Shown here: in pieces, positions 8,655-16,629 of the stretch
Layout: each line of letters starts with the position of its first letter
How positions within the stretch are numbered: the first letter of the stretch is position 1
Source: an uncultured Draconibacterium sp.
GTDB taxonomy: Bacteria; Bacteroidota; Bacteroidia; Bacteroidales; Prolixibacteraceae
Length of the DNA: 64,000 nt
NCBI RefSeq assembly: GCF_963675585.1
Contig: NZ_OY776411.1
Location: 687,001-751,000, forward strand
Reading direction: 5' to 3'
The notes under the pieces: model-generated
The model's input: the letters and a program-made list of their open reading frames with translations, nothing else
What the model was told of the DNA's origin: nothing
Databases searched by the model: none
Translations under genes and position numbers: made by a program

Positions 8655-9854
8655 ATGAAGAACTGGGAAAAAGACAGAAATAAAATAATTGGCCTGGGAG
8701 AATTTTCGGCCCATAAAAGTTATTATCCGCAACTTCAGCTGAAGCTTGAGGAATTGGAACTGGCTTATAAAAATTCGGAAAATATTCTGTCGAGTATGCC
8801 CGATGCAGTTATCTTTCACGACTCATCCGGCAACTTTTTATACATGAATAAACAGGCCGGCATTATGTTTGGCATCCATGAACAGGAAACTACGCTCTAC
8901 AGTTATTCTCATCTGATTGATGATTTTCAAAGTTCTGACCTTATCCTTCATTTTAAAAAGTTAACACCGGGAAAAACCAATAGCTTTCAATGTGATATTC
9001 ACAGCATAAATTCGGATGAACAAACACCGGTAGAGATCTCGAGCAATTCCATCATGTGGCAGGGGAAAAAAGCAATTGTATCGGTTGTACGTGATTTTAC
9101 CTTACACAAGCAATTTGAAGATTCCATTATTAAAGCCAAACAAAAGGCAGAAGAGAACGACCAGTTAAAATCAGCATTTTTGGCGAATATGAGCCATGAG
9201 ATTAGAACACCAATGAATGGAATAATTGGTTTTGTTGATTTATTAAAAGAACCAGATCTGACGGAGGAAAAGCATTACACCTACCTGGAAATACTGACAA
9301 AAAGTTGCGACAGATTGTTGAGTACAATCAATGACATCATTGAGTTTTCAAAAATCGAATCGGGTCAGACACATGTTAATCTAAGCCCTCAAAATCTGGA
9401 AGAGATCCTGGTTCAACAATGGTCATTTTTTTATTCCGAAGCTTCAAAAAAAGGGAACCGCCTTGTTTTGGCTCCCTCAAAATCTGACGAAATCGTTCTG
9501 GTCGATCGATTAAAATTAGAATCAATTGTTTCAAACCTGATAAAAAACGCGATAAAATTTACTTCGGAAGGTGCGATTTCAATCAGCTATAAAATTGAAA
9601 AACCTTACATAAAGTTTTGTATAAAAGATACCGGAATTGGGATTGCCAAAGAAAGACAAGAGGCCATTTTTAAACGTTTTGTTCAAGCAAATATCGAAAT
9701 AACGCGTGGTCATGAAGGATCGGGGCTTGGCCTTTCAATTTGTAAGGCTTATGCCGAAATGATGGGAGGCAACATTTGGGTGGAATCGGAGGAAAATAAG
9801 GGAAGTTCATTTTATTTTACAATAGCCTACCAACCTGTTCCAAAGGCGCTGTAA
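8655..9854 (+). CDS. PAS-domain sensor histidine kinase
   Basis: Soluble 399-residue sensor kinase. A short N-terminal helix is followed by a PAS domain (about 40-150), a HisKA dimerisation domain with the phosphoacceptor His181 in MSHEIRTPMNG, and a HATPase_c domain with N box (LIKNAIKFTSEG), G1 (DTGIGIAKERQ) and G2 (GSGLGLSICKAY). No membrane span or signal peptide is seen, so it should sense an internal cue through PAS. No response regulator or receiver domain lies nearby, so it is an orphan. Translation is likely coupled to the alcohol dehydrogenase just upstream. A bidirectional terminator follows. Confidence 0.92.
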   Translation: MKNWEKDRNKIIGLGEFSAHKSYYPQLQLKLEELELAYKNSENILSSMPDAVIFHDSSGNFLYMNKQAGIMFGIHEQETTLYSYSHLIDDFQSSDLILHFKKLTPGKTNSFQCDIHSINSDEQTPVEISSNSIMWQGKKAIVSVVRDFTLHKQFEDSIIKAKQKAEENDQLKSAFLANMSHEIRTPMNGIIGFVDLLKEPDLTEEKHYTYLEILTKSCDRLLSTINDIIEFSKIESGQTHVNLSPQNLEEILVQQWSFFYSEASKKGNRLVLAPSKSDEIVLVDRLKLESIVSNLIKNAIKFTSEGAISISYKIEKPYIKFCIKDTGIGIAKERQEAIFKRFVQANIEITRGHEGSGLGLSICKAYAEMMGGNIWVESEENKGSSFYFTIAYQPVPKAL

Positions 9855-9884
9855 CTTCTAAAATTAATTTATTTTGATGCATAA

Positions 9885-9920
9885 AAAATGCCACCTGTGA
9901 ACCAACAGATGGCATTTTTA
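9885..9920. terminator. Bidirectional terminator between the kinase and GH97
   Basis: Arms AAAATGCCACCTGT and ACAGATGGCATTTT pair with one mismatch around a 6-base loop, with A and T runs on either side. It sits between two converging genes and can stop both. Confidence 0.8.
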
Positions 9921-9937
9921 CTCTATGTAATTACAAA

Positions 9938-11887
9938 CTATTTTTTTGTAATTATTGCCGCCCAGCCGCCACCGGGTGCCATACTAACTTTTACTTTCGA
10001 CAACGATGTAACGGTCAGTTCTTCCTGTGCAAAATCAGAAGCATGTTTGTCGGCGTTAATACCATCTTTCCAGATTTTAACCGAATAGTTTCCTTCACCT
10101 AAAAAGTCGAGACTAAGTTCCAGTTCGCGTGGATCCCAGTCGGTCATTGCTCCCACATACCAGGTATCGCCCGAACGGCGCGCCACGGCAATGTAATCGC
10201 TCACTTTTGCTTCCAGTACTTTTGTGTCGTCCCAAACCGAAGGAACAACCGACAGAAACTCCATACATTCCGGTTCGCGGTAATAATTCGATGGGTTATC
10301 GGCTAACATTTGCAAAGGGCTTTCGAAAACCACGTACATTCCCAACTGGTGGCAACGAGTTCCGGGACTCATGGGCTCAGTAAACACAATACTAAAATTC
10401 TTTTTATTGGCATTAATCATTGCCCCCGGCGTAAAATCCATAGCGCCGGCCACCATCCTAATAAACGGCAAAGTTACGTTGTGCTCCGGATCGGGCAGAG
10501 TAGACCATTTTGCATTTTCCAATCCTTTCACACCTTCGTACGAAATAACATTTGGATAGGCGCGATCCAATCCCGACGGTTTATAAGCTCCGTGGTAATC
10601 AACCAACAATTCGCGTTTGGCACATTCCACAGCAATTTTTTCGTAGAAATTAACCATCCACTGGTCGTCGCGCTGCATAAAGTCCATCTTTATTCCTTTT
10701 ACTCCCCATTTCTGAAACTGATCAAGTGCTTCTTCCAGTTTATCATCCAATGTTTTCCATACTACCCAAAGAATAATGTCAACATTTTTTGTTTTCCCGT
10801 AATCAACCAGTTCCTGGATATCAATGTCTTTTTCAAGCTTCATAATATCGCCAAGAACATACCATCCTTCGTCCAGAATAATATATTCCAGTCCGTACTC
10901 AGAGGCGAAATCAATGTAATACTTGTAGGTTTGTGTATTCACTCCGGCTTCAAAATCAACACCGTAAATATTATTGGCATTCCACCAGTCCCAGGCCACT
11001 TTACCGGGTTTAATCCAATCGGTTTTTTCAATTTTTTGCTCCGGTGCCAGTTTATAAATTAACTCGCTTTGCACTAAATCAGCATCGTTATCAGTTACCA
11101 ACATTGCTCTCCACGGAAATTCGCGCGGGCCATTACAAACGGCAATATAATCGGCGTATTTTGTTGGTTTTACGTTGCGGTCATTCAATTGTTTTTCTTC
11201 CAGAACAACGCCCGGAAACTTGCCTGCCAACGCATATTTATTGTCGTCGCAACCGCGTAAAAACATTCCGGCATAATCCATTAATCCCGATTCCGAGATG
11301 TACGTTTTTACAACATTACCGCAGTCCACCAACATTCCGGTCGATCCAAAACGCTCGCTACCAATATTCGATAATTTCTCGCGCAAATATTCTCTTTCCT
11401 GGTGTGTAAACATACTTTCCTCTTCCGGAAACCAGATTTCGCAATCGCTGGGAAAAACAAAAGTAGCCTGCTCGCTTACCACATTGTACTCGCCTTTTAA
11501 TTCCGATACCCACCGGTAAGCAGCACCTTCGTCGTAGGCTCTAAACTGTAATAAATAATTTTTAAATGAAAGTGTAAGCAGGCTATAACTGTTGTCAATT
11601 TTATTGTACTTACGCTGTACCACCGGAATAATTTTTTCTGAAACCGAAGTACTTTTTGCCTTTTTTACTTTGGCATCTTTTCCCCAGATCTCACCGTTGC
11701 TAATTTCCATCGAAACAGGAGAAGGTGCAACAATTTCGTTTCCATTTAACAATACAGAATATGTAATTACCTCGTTTACACTAACTTTAATTTGAATTTT
11801 TCCCGAAGGAGATTCAACTGAATATTCTTTTGCCGACAAGCCCCAAAAGACACTTAACAGCAGCAAAAGCAGAGAAATTCTTTTCAT
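9938..11887 (-). CDS. Glycoside hydrolase family 97
   Basis: Secreted 649-residue glycosidase. It has a signal peptide (cleavage after about residue 19, LSA-KEY), an N-terminal beta-sandwich (about 20-280), a TIM barrel (about 290-560) and a C-terminal beta domain. Family landmarks are DWWN, the YIILDEGWY strand, and IKMDFMQRDDQ with Asp402. In GH97 a Glu base at the equivalent step marks the inverting SusB type, whereas an Asp nucleophile in a KxDFM strand marks the retaining alpha-galactosidase-like subgroup. By that rule this enzyme should be retaining (inference). Calcium-binding glutamates are likely but I have not placed them. It stands alone, divergent from the MBL-fold gene and not beside a SusC/D pair. 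Confidence 0.92.
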   Translation of the reverse strand: MKRISLLLLLLSVFWGLSAKEYSVESPSGKIQIKVSVNEVITYSVLLNGNEIVAPSPVSMEISNGEIWGKDAKVKKAKSTSVSEKIIPVVQRKYNKIDNSYSLLTLSFKNYLLQFRAYDEGAAYRWVSELKGEYNVVSEQATFVFPSDCEIWFPEEESMFTHQEREYLREKLSNIGSERFGSTGMLVDCGNVVKTYISESGLMDYAGMFLRGCDDNKYALAGKFPGVVLEEKQLNDRNVKPTKYADYIAVCNGPREFPWRAMLVTDNDADLVQSELIYKLAPEQKIEKTDWIKPGKVAWDWWNANNIYGVDFEAGVNTQTYKYYIDFASEYGLEYIILDEGWYVLGDIMKLEKDIDIQELVDYGKTKNVDIILWVVWKTLDDKLEEALDQFQKWGVKGIKMDFMQRDDQWMVNFYEKIAVECAKRELLVDYHGAYKPSGLDRAYPNVISYEGVKGLENAKWSTLPDPEHNVTLPFIRMVAGAMDFTPGAMINANKKNFSIVFTEPMSPGTRCHQLGMYVVFESPLQMLADNPSNYYREPECMEFLSVVPSVWDDTKVLEAKVSDYIAVARRSGDTWYVGAMTDWDPRELELSLDFLGEGNYSVKIWKDGINADKHASDFAQEELTVTSLSKVKVSMAPGGGWAAIITKK

Positions 11888-12020
11888 AATTTGATGATTT
11901 ATTTTTTTGCAAGTTACTAATTAATGATTCTTACTTTCAGAACATTTGTTATGCTCTTTTTATAAAGATGGGAAAATGCCATTTTGTACCTATCTTAGAG
12001 AGAAATTTAAATGCTGAATC

Positions 12021-12749
12021 ATGAAAAATAGTTTTATCCTCATTTGTTCATTGTTTTTAACTGCCGGTTTAAGTGCCGGTAATTTTACAAAAGACACATT
12101 TAAAACTTCAGGAGGCCAGCTCGAAATAACTTTTGTTGGTCACGGTACATTAATGTTCACCTATGCCGGAAAAGTAATTCATATTGACCCGGTTTCGCAA
12201 TTTGCCGATTACAACGAAATGCCAAAAGCCGATTTGATTTTAATAACACACGAACATGGCGACCACCTGGATGCCACCGCAATTGATGCCGTAAAAAAAG
12301 AGAATACCGAAATTGTACAAACACAAACCTGTGCCGAAAAATACAAGGGAACTGCTGTACTTAAAAATGGCGAATCAGGTACATTCGCAGGTTTAAAAGT
12401 GGAGGCGGTACCTGCCTATAATGTAAAACACGAACGTGCACCCGGCCAGCCTTTTCATCCAAAAGGTACCGGAAACGGATATATTATTTATTTTGGCAAT
12501 AAAAAGGTTTATGTTGCCGGCGACACGGAGAATATTCCGGAAATGAAGACATTGAAAGACATCGAAATTGCCTTTTTACCCATGAATTTACCCTACACAA
12601 TGACTCCGGAAATGGTTGCCGATGCGGCAAAATCATTCAAGCCAAAAGTTTTATACCCATACCATTTTGGCAATACCGACACAAATATTCTGCTCGAATT
12701 GTTAAAAGATGAAAAGGAAGTAGAAGTTCGTATTCGAAAACTAAACTGA
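12021..12749 (+). CDS. Exported metallo-beta-lactamase-fold hydrolase (UlaG-like)
   Basis: 242 residues with a signal peptide (about 1-19). The metal motif THEHGDHLD is at about residues 78-86, with a later His in the YNVKH strand, an Asp in VAGDTEN, and a C-terminal His in YPYHFG. The fold and motif match the UlaG/YycJ-type branch of metal-dependent hydrolases (PF12706/PF13483), which includes lactonases and phosphodiesterases; the substrate is unknown. It sits 43 bases upstream of a periplasmic rhodanese gene. MBL-fold persulfide dioxygenases often neighbour rhodaneses, but the distinctive persulfide dioxygenase residues are not evident, so that is not claimed. Confidence 0.85.
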   Translation: MKNSFILICSLFLTAGLSAGNFTKDTFKTSGGQLEITFVGHGTLMFTYAGKVIHIDPVSQFADYNEMPKADLILITHEHGDHLDATAIDAVKKENTEIVQTQTCAEKYKGTAVLKNGESGTFAGLKVEAVPAYNVKHERAPGQPFHPKGTGNGYIIYFGNKKVYVAGDTENIPEMKTLKDIEIAFLPMNLPYTMTPEMVADAAKSFKPKVLYPYHFGNTDTNILLELLKDEKEVEVRIRKLN

Positions 12750-12764
12750 CTGAAAATAACTTGT

Positions 12765-12772
12765 TACTTTTG
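12765..12772 (+). promoter_or_regulatory. -7 element before the rhodanese gene
   Basis: TACTTTTG matches TAnnTTTG, 20 bases before the rhodanese start. No TTG was seen at the -33 distance. It suggests that the rhodanese gene can be expressed separately from the MBL-fold gene. Confidence 0.35.
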
Positions 12773-12792
12773 TACATCTTAAATCAACTAAT

Positions 12793-13275
12793 ATGTACAA
12801 AATACTTGCAATAATTAGCTTTGCTTTTGTTCTTTCGTTTACAACACAAGCGCAGGAACCAGTGGTTTATAACGGCTATAAAGAAATGGTAGCCGCAGCT
12901 AAACAAGAGATCCAACTCGTTTCCATTGCCGATTTTCACAAAATGTATGTAAAGGCCAAAAGTGTTGGCTCCAAAAATTTAATTCTACTTGATATTCGAA
13001 CCAAAGAAGAATACCATGCCGGGTCTATTCCAGGCGCCTTACTAATTCAACGCGGAGTACTGGAATCGCACATTGAAAAGGATGCCGTTTGGGAAGCCTT
13101 TCAGCATGCTAAACCGAAAAAAGATGACCAGATCGTACTGTACTGCCGCAGTGGAAGCCGTTCGGCATTGGCTGCAAAAACATTGAAAATGCTGGGTTAC
13201 ACAAATGTTTTATCGCTTGAAGGGGGCTGGAATGGTTGGCACGAAAAGTATCCCACTCAAATTGCATTAGAATAA
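12793..13275 (+). CDS. Periplasmic single-domain rhodanese
   Basis: 160-residue sulfurtransferase with a signal peptide (about 1-20, ending TQAQE). The single rhodanese domain (about 40-155) has LLDIRTKEEYHAGSIPGA and the active-site loop YCRSGSRSA, so the catalytic Cys is present. Rhodaneses carry sulfane sulfur on that Cys as a persulfide; in the periplasm the donors could be thiosulfate or polysulfide. It is the first of six rhodanese-family genes in the next 15 kb. A short hairpin follows. Confidence 0.92.
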   Translation: MYKILAIISFAFVLSFTTQAQEPVVYNGYKEMVAAAKQEIQLVSIADFHKMYVKAKSVGSKNLILLDIRTKEEYHAGSIPGALLIQRGVLESHIEKDAVWEAFQHAKPKKDDQIVLYCRSGSRSALAAKTLKMLGYTNVLSLEGGWNGWHEKYPTQIALE

Positions 13276-13310
13276 CTTTAAGCCCGTTACAATCTCCTGT
13301 AAAACGCAAA

Positions 13311-13331
13311 AACCACTTTGTTGGAGTGGTT
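13311..13331. terminator. Short hairpin between convergent genes
   Basis: AACCACT and AGTGGTT pair perfectly over a 7-base loop, with A-rich left and T-rich right flanks. Its place between a plus-strand rhodanese and a minus-strand small gene fits a weak bidirectional terminator. Confidence 0.45.
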
Positions 13332-13358
13332 ATATTCGTGTGTCTGAAGGTAAATTAT

Positions 13359-13571
13359 TTACTCGGCCTGCGGAAATTTTTTGCATCCGCGCGAAACACA
13401 AATCGTGGTTGCCGTAAGTGCAAGCAGTGCAAAAATACCTAAGAAAATAAAGAATACATTTTTAGGCAAATTGGCGCAGCACGACAAAAATCCCAAAACC
13501 AGCGTGGCAAAAAAACCTAAAAAGCCCCACAACCCTAAGTGATAACAGATTAATACAATTGTCTTTTTCAT
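13359..13571 (-). CDS. Small two-span membrane protein, unknown function
   Basis: 70 residues starting MKKTIVLICYHLG, with two hydrophobic segments (about 3-30 and 38-58) and a charged tail. It has several cysteines: a CC pair at 31-32, and CVSRGC near the C-terminus. I do not recognise the family. Its support comes from the well-formed membrane pattern, a good ATG, and placement in its own space between convergent neighbours. The cysteines and the sulfur-gene context make it worth keeping, but it could still be a chance frame. Confidence 0.5.
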   Translation of the reverse strand: MKKTIVLICYHLGLWGFLGFFATLVLGFLSCCANLPKNVFFIFLGIFALLALTATTICVSRGCKKFPQAE

Positions 13572-13748
13572 CTTATTTTATTTAAATATATTCAAATTAA
13601 ATGCGTGTAATAGCCCAGAGCAAATTCTACTAATGAAAGATTTTTAAAGCTCGTTTCAGAGTATTACCTTCGTGCAAGTATACGTCATATTTAGAGCAAT
13701 GGTTCAATAAACATTGTGAGATTTATTTCGTATAATTGTGATATATAT

Positions 13749-13756
13749 TACATTTG
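13749..13756 (+). promoter_or_regulatory. -7 element before the first Crp/Fnr gene
   Basis: TACATTTG matches TAnnTTTG and lies 13 bases before the start codon at 13770. No TTG was seen at the right distance upstream. The leader would be very short. Confidence 0.35.
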
Positions 13757-13769
13757 ATTTTGACCCACT

Positions 13770-14462
13770 ATGAATATTTTAGGAAATAGTTGCGTTGATT
13801 GTACGTTTAAATCGAGCGAAGTTTCTATTTTGAATAACAACGAATTGTGTTTGCTGGAAGAAGGATGTTTAAAAACCAGCTTTCAGAAAGGAGAGCTAAT
13901 TTTTAAAGAAGGTTCGCCTGCACAGCATATTACTTATATTCGTGATGGTTTTATTAAGCTTGTAAAAAAAGGGATTGGCGGGAAGGATTTTATTTTAAGT
14001 ATTTCGAAAAAAGGAGCTTACCTCGGAATTCAGAATCTGAATAACATACGAAAAGAGAATTATTTTTCGGCCATTGCCATAACACAATCAGAAGTATGTT
14101 TTATTGACACCAAATGTTTTGCTAAACTTTTAAAGCAAAACGGAGCTTTTGCCAGCAAAGTAATTTCGACGATAATTAACGACGAAATGAACTATTTTGA
14201 CCGTTTGGTAAACAATGTACAACAGCAATTGCCCGGTCGGCTGGCCAATACTTTAATGTATTTTAAAAACGAAGTTTATAACAACCACACTTTTAATTTA
14301 AACCTTACCAAGGCCGAACTGGCAGCTTTAATCGGCACATCACGCGAGAGTGTTTCGCGCATTCTTAAAGATTTTCAGGAAACCGGAATAATAAAAATGG
14401 AGCGAAGTGTTATTACTATTCTGGACGATGAAAAAATGAAAGAAATAAAACAGAAGGGTTAG
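13770..14462 (+). CDS. Crp/Fnr-family transcription regulator
   Basis: 230 residues: an N-terminal cysteine-bearing stretch (Cys8, Cys11, further Cys near 27 and 33), a cyclic-nucleotide-binding-type beta-roll (about 35-125), a long dimer helix, and a winged helix (about 165-225, with LTKAELAALIGTSRESVSRILKDFQETGII). The ESVSR recognition helix is of the Fnr type (E..SR), which reads TTGAT-type half-sites. The N-terminal cysteines hint at an iron-sulfur or thiol sensor but do not reproduce the exact E. coli FNR spacing. Its stop overlaps the stop of the next regulator by four bases, tail to tail. Confidence 0.92.
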   Translation: MNILGNSCVDCTFKSSEVSILNNNELCLLEEGCLKTSFQKGELIFKEGSPAQHITYIRDGFIKLVKKGIGGKDFILSISKKGAYLGIQNLNNIRKENYFSAIAITQSEVCFIDTKCFAKLLKQNGAFASKVISTIINDEMNYFDRLVNNVQQQLPGRLANTLMYFKNEVYNNHTFNLNLTKAELAALIGTSRESVSRILKDFQETGIIKMERSVITILDDEKMKEIKQKG

Positions 14463-15148
14463 CCCACACGACTTAAATGCCGCACCTTTTCGTAATCAAA
14501 AATAGTGATGTGATTGCCCTTGTATTCAATAATTTTATCCTTAATAAAATCCTTTACCACACGCGATAAACTTTCTTGCGACATACTTGTAATACCTGCC
14601 AGATCCTTTTTCGACAAAGGAATTTTAAACGATTTTCGTTTGTAAATCCGCAGACTTAAACAAAGCAGAATATCAGCAAACCGCCCATGCAGCTGTTTTA
14701 ATGTCAGACTTTCCATTCGTTCATGCGAAAACAATATTTCATCGCTTAAATGCCGCAATATTTCTGAATTAAAATCGCAATTTGTTTTTATAAAAGATTG
14801 AATCGAGTTAATATCATGCAAACAAACACTAATATCTTCGCAGGCGTAAACCGAATAGTTGTAAACATTTTGGTTATATAAAGCATGTAAGCCAAGCAGC
14901 TTTCCTCTGCTTTCCAATGCCAGAACAAGTTCTTCGTTTGAGTGTTCGCGACAAACCTTCACCAAACCTTTTTTAATGTATGCAATGTGTCCGGCAAGCG
15001 CACCTTGTTTTATTATTGTCTCGCCCTTTTTAAACGTAACCTCAACCCTATTCTTATTAATTTGAATCAGCTCATCGCCATTTAACTTTTTAAATGGCTC
15101 TGACATACATTGACACTCAACACATTTTTTGACCTTGTTTAACGGCAT
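14459..15148 (-). CDS. Crp/Fnr-family transcription regulator
   Basis: 229 residues with the same architecture as its convergent neighbour: N-terminal cysteines in KKCVECQCMS (Cys9, 12, 14), a beta-roll sensor domain (about 25-120), further cysteines in the middle (YACEDISVC), and a winged helix with LSKKDLAGITSMSQESLSRVVKDF. The ESLSR helix again predicts TTGAT half-site binding. A perfect TTGAT-N4-ATCAA palindrome lies 71 bases upstream of its start, so autoregulation or control by its neighbour is likely. Possible inputs are oxygen, NO or sulfane sulfur; sequence alone does not decide. Confidence 0.92.
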   Translation of the reverse strand: MPLNKVKKCVECQCMSEPFKKLNGDELIQINKNRVEVTFKKGETIIKQGALAGHIAYIKKGLVKVCREHSNEELVLALESRGKLLGLHALYNQNVYNYSVYACEDISVCLHDINSIQSFIKTNCDFNSEILRHLSDEILFSHERMESLTLKQLHGRFADILLCLSLRIYKRKSFKIPLSKKDLAGITSMSQESLSRVVKDFIKDKIIEYKGNHITIFDYEKVRHLSRVG

Positions 15149-15348
15149 AATCCTTCTCGCTTTAATTTTTGCAAGATAATCAATTTGTTAACATTTCAAT
15201 ATTACATCAATCAATGTCTTGATTTAAATCAAAACTTATGATGAGAATGTAATACGACTTACTTGAGTCGCTAATACTGAATTTTTTCTCTAATGAAGAA
15301 GCCAACTCCTATTTTTGAACAATTGATTTAATAAGTCAAAATTTAAAC
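15149..15348. other. Regulatory spacer of the second Crp/Fnr gene
   Basis: AT-rich spacer between the second Crp/Fnr gene and a doubtful small frame; with that frame the gap to the next sure gene is 433 bases. The only clear structure is the FNR-type palindrome. No bacteroidetal -7 element with correct spacing was recognised. Confidence 0.4.
15219..15232. promoter_or_regulatory. Perfect FNR-type binding site
   Basis: TTGATTTAAATCAA is an exact match to the FNR/DNR consensus TTGAT-N4-ATCAA and a 14-base perfect palindrome. It lies 71 bases before the minus-strand Crp/Fnr gene (start 15148) and 350 bases before the tandem rhodanese gene at 15582. Both neighbouring regulators carry the E..SR recognition helix expected to read this sequence. 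Confidence 0.7.
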
Positions 15349-15561
15349 TTAGTAGGACATGAGAAAGGCAATCATTACAATGGTAGTAGCATATAATATA
15401 TATATACCTATCCAATTCAGGATCAAACCAATAACATTCGATCCGGACCAAAACCAGCTCCTAAAATACCCCAATTTCAAAACAAAATAAAAATCAATAA
15501 TGGCAATTCTCATCCTTCTTTTACCAAGACAGGGCTTGCCGATATTTTTTAAACTATTCAA
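15349..15561 (-). pseudogene. Possible decayed DUF2892/YgaP-like membrane protein
   Basis: A 70-codon frame beginning MNSLKNIGKPCLGKRR, followed by hydrophobic stretches. The start 'NIGK' and the pattern of a first amphipathic helix then two membrane segments resemble DUF2892 (YgaP membrane part), which often accompanies rhodaneses. However, the usual TDRxIR motif and the C-terminal CPLY..LG..TC motif are missing, so it looks eroded. It lies entirely within the leader of the rhodanese operon on the opposite strand. It may equally be a chance frame. Confidence 0.28.
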
Positions 15562-15581
15562 TAATCTATAAAATTTGTACT

Positions 15582-16568
15582 ATGAAAAAGTTTGTTTTTT
15601 ACACTTTATTACTTGCATTTGTTGCAGCATTTTCTTTTACCGGATGTAAATACGATGACGAATGCGACTGCTCAGGCTCTGAACCATTGGCATACGAAAC
15701 CCTCACTACCTATCTAAAATCTGTCGATATGGATTTGGACAAAGTACTAACAAACGCCGCGGGTCAGAAATTTGTTATGGCTGCACCTGCCGATGGCAAC
15801 CTGAGTGGGAAATATATCATCGATATCCGTTCGGCTGAGGCATTTGCTTCGGGACACATTGAAGGTGCACACAATGTAGCATTTACAAATATTTTAACAG
15901 AAGCCAACAATGCCGATAAACCAATTCTTGTTGTATGTTTTACCGGACAAACAGCTTGTTACGCTACTTCTTTACTTCGTCTTTATGGTTTTGAAGATGC
16001 GCAGGCATTAAAATGGGGAATGAGTGGCTGGAATCCAAATTTCGACAGCTGGACTGCCAACTGCAAAGACCTTACTACTTCAAGCAACTGGACAACATCG
16101 TCGGCTACTCCCGGTGTATTTGATGCTCCTGAGTGGACAAGTACCAGCACCAACGGAGCTGATATTTTGAAAGAAAGAGTGGAAGCTGTTGTTGCTGCAG
16201 GATTTAAAACAGCAAAAAACACCGACGTACTTGATAATTCGAGCGACTATTACGTAAACAACTTCTTTTCTGAAGCACATTACACTGGTTTCGGTCATGT
16301 TGCCGGTGCATACCGTATTAGCCCGCTTTTAATTGACAACTGTATCAATTTAGATCCAAGTGGAAAAATTGTAACCTACTGTTATACAGGTCAAACATCG
16401 GCAGTAATTACCGCCTACCTTAATGTATTGGGTTTTGATGCATACAGTTTAACTTTTGGAATTAACGGTATGAGTACTTCAAATCCATTCTGGACTGCTG
16501 GTGACGGAGTAACAAATCATTGGGGTTTTGATTCGAAAGCAAAAGATCTTCCTGTGGTAACTAACTAA
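15582..16568 (+). CDS. Tandem-rhodanese lipoprotein
   Basis: 328-residue predicted lipoprotein (lipobox FTGC, Cys22) with two rhodanese domains. The first (about 50-150) has IDIRSAEAFASGHIEGAHNV and the active loop VCFTGQTAC. The second (about 205-310) has the loop YCYTGQTSA, so both catalytic Cys are present. Each domain ends in a WGM/FGI-type strand followed by an aromatic cluster. It is a paralogue of 25961-27010, with the same layout and the same CxTGQT/CYSGQT loops. It begins a run of three plus-strand genes (rhodanese, porin, sulfurtransferase) ending at a strong terminator. Role: periplasmic-side sulfane-sulfur relay (inference). Confidence 0.93.
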   Translation: MKKFVFYTLLLAFVAAFSFTGCKYDDECDCSGSEPLAYETLTTYLKSVDMDLDKVLTNAAGQKFVMAAPADGNLSGKYIIDIRSAEAFASGHIEGAHNVAFTNILTEANNADKPILVVCFTGQTACYATSLLRLYGFEDAQALKWGMSGWNPNFDSWTANCKDLTTSSNWTTSSATPGVFDAPEWTSTSTNGADILKERVEAVVAAGFKTAKNTDVLDNSSDYYVNNFFSEAHYTGFGHVAGAYRISPLLIDNCINLDPSGKIVTYCYTGQTSAVITAYLNVLGFDAYSLTFGINGMSTSNPFWTAGDGVTNHWGFDSKAKDLPVVTN

Positions 16569-16629
16569 AAACGATAAGGAGATTATAAATTTTATCCTCT
16601 CCATTATTTATCAATTAAAAGATACAACT

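Noticed and set aside
10310-11062. Long plus-strand frame opposite the GH97 gene
   Set aside because: Shadow of the real gene; no domain or start support.
12021-12749. Idea that the MBL-fold gene is a persulfide dioxygenase
   Set aside because: It has an export signal and lacks the residues expected of that group, despite the rhodanese neighbour.
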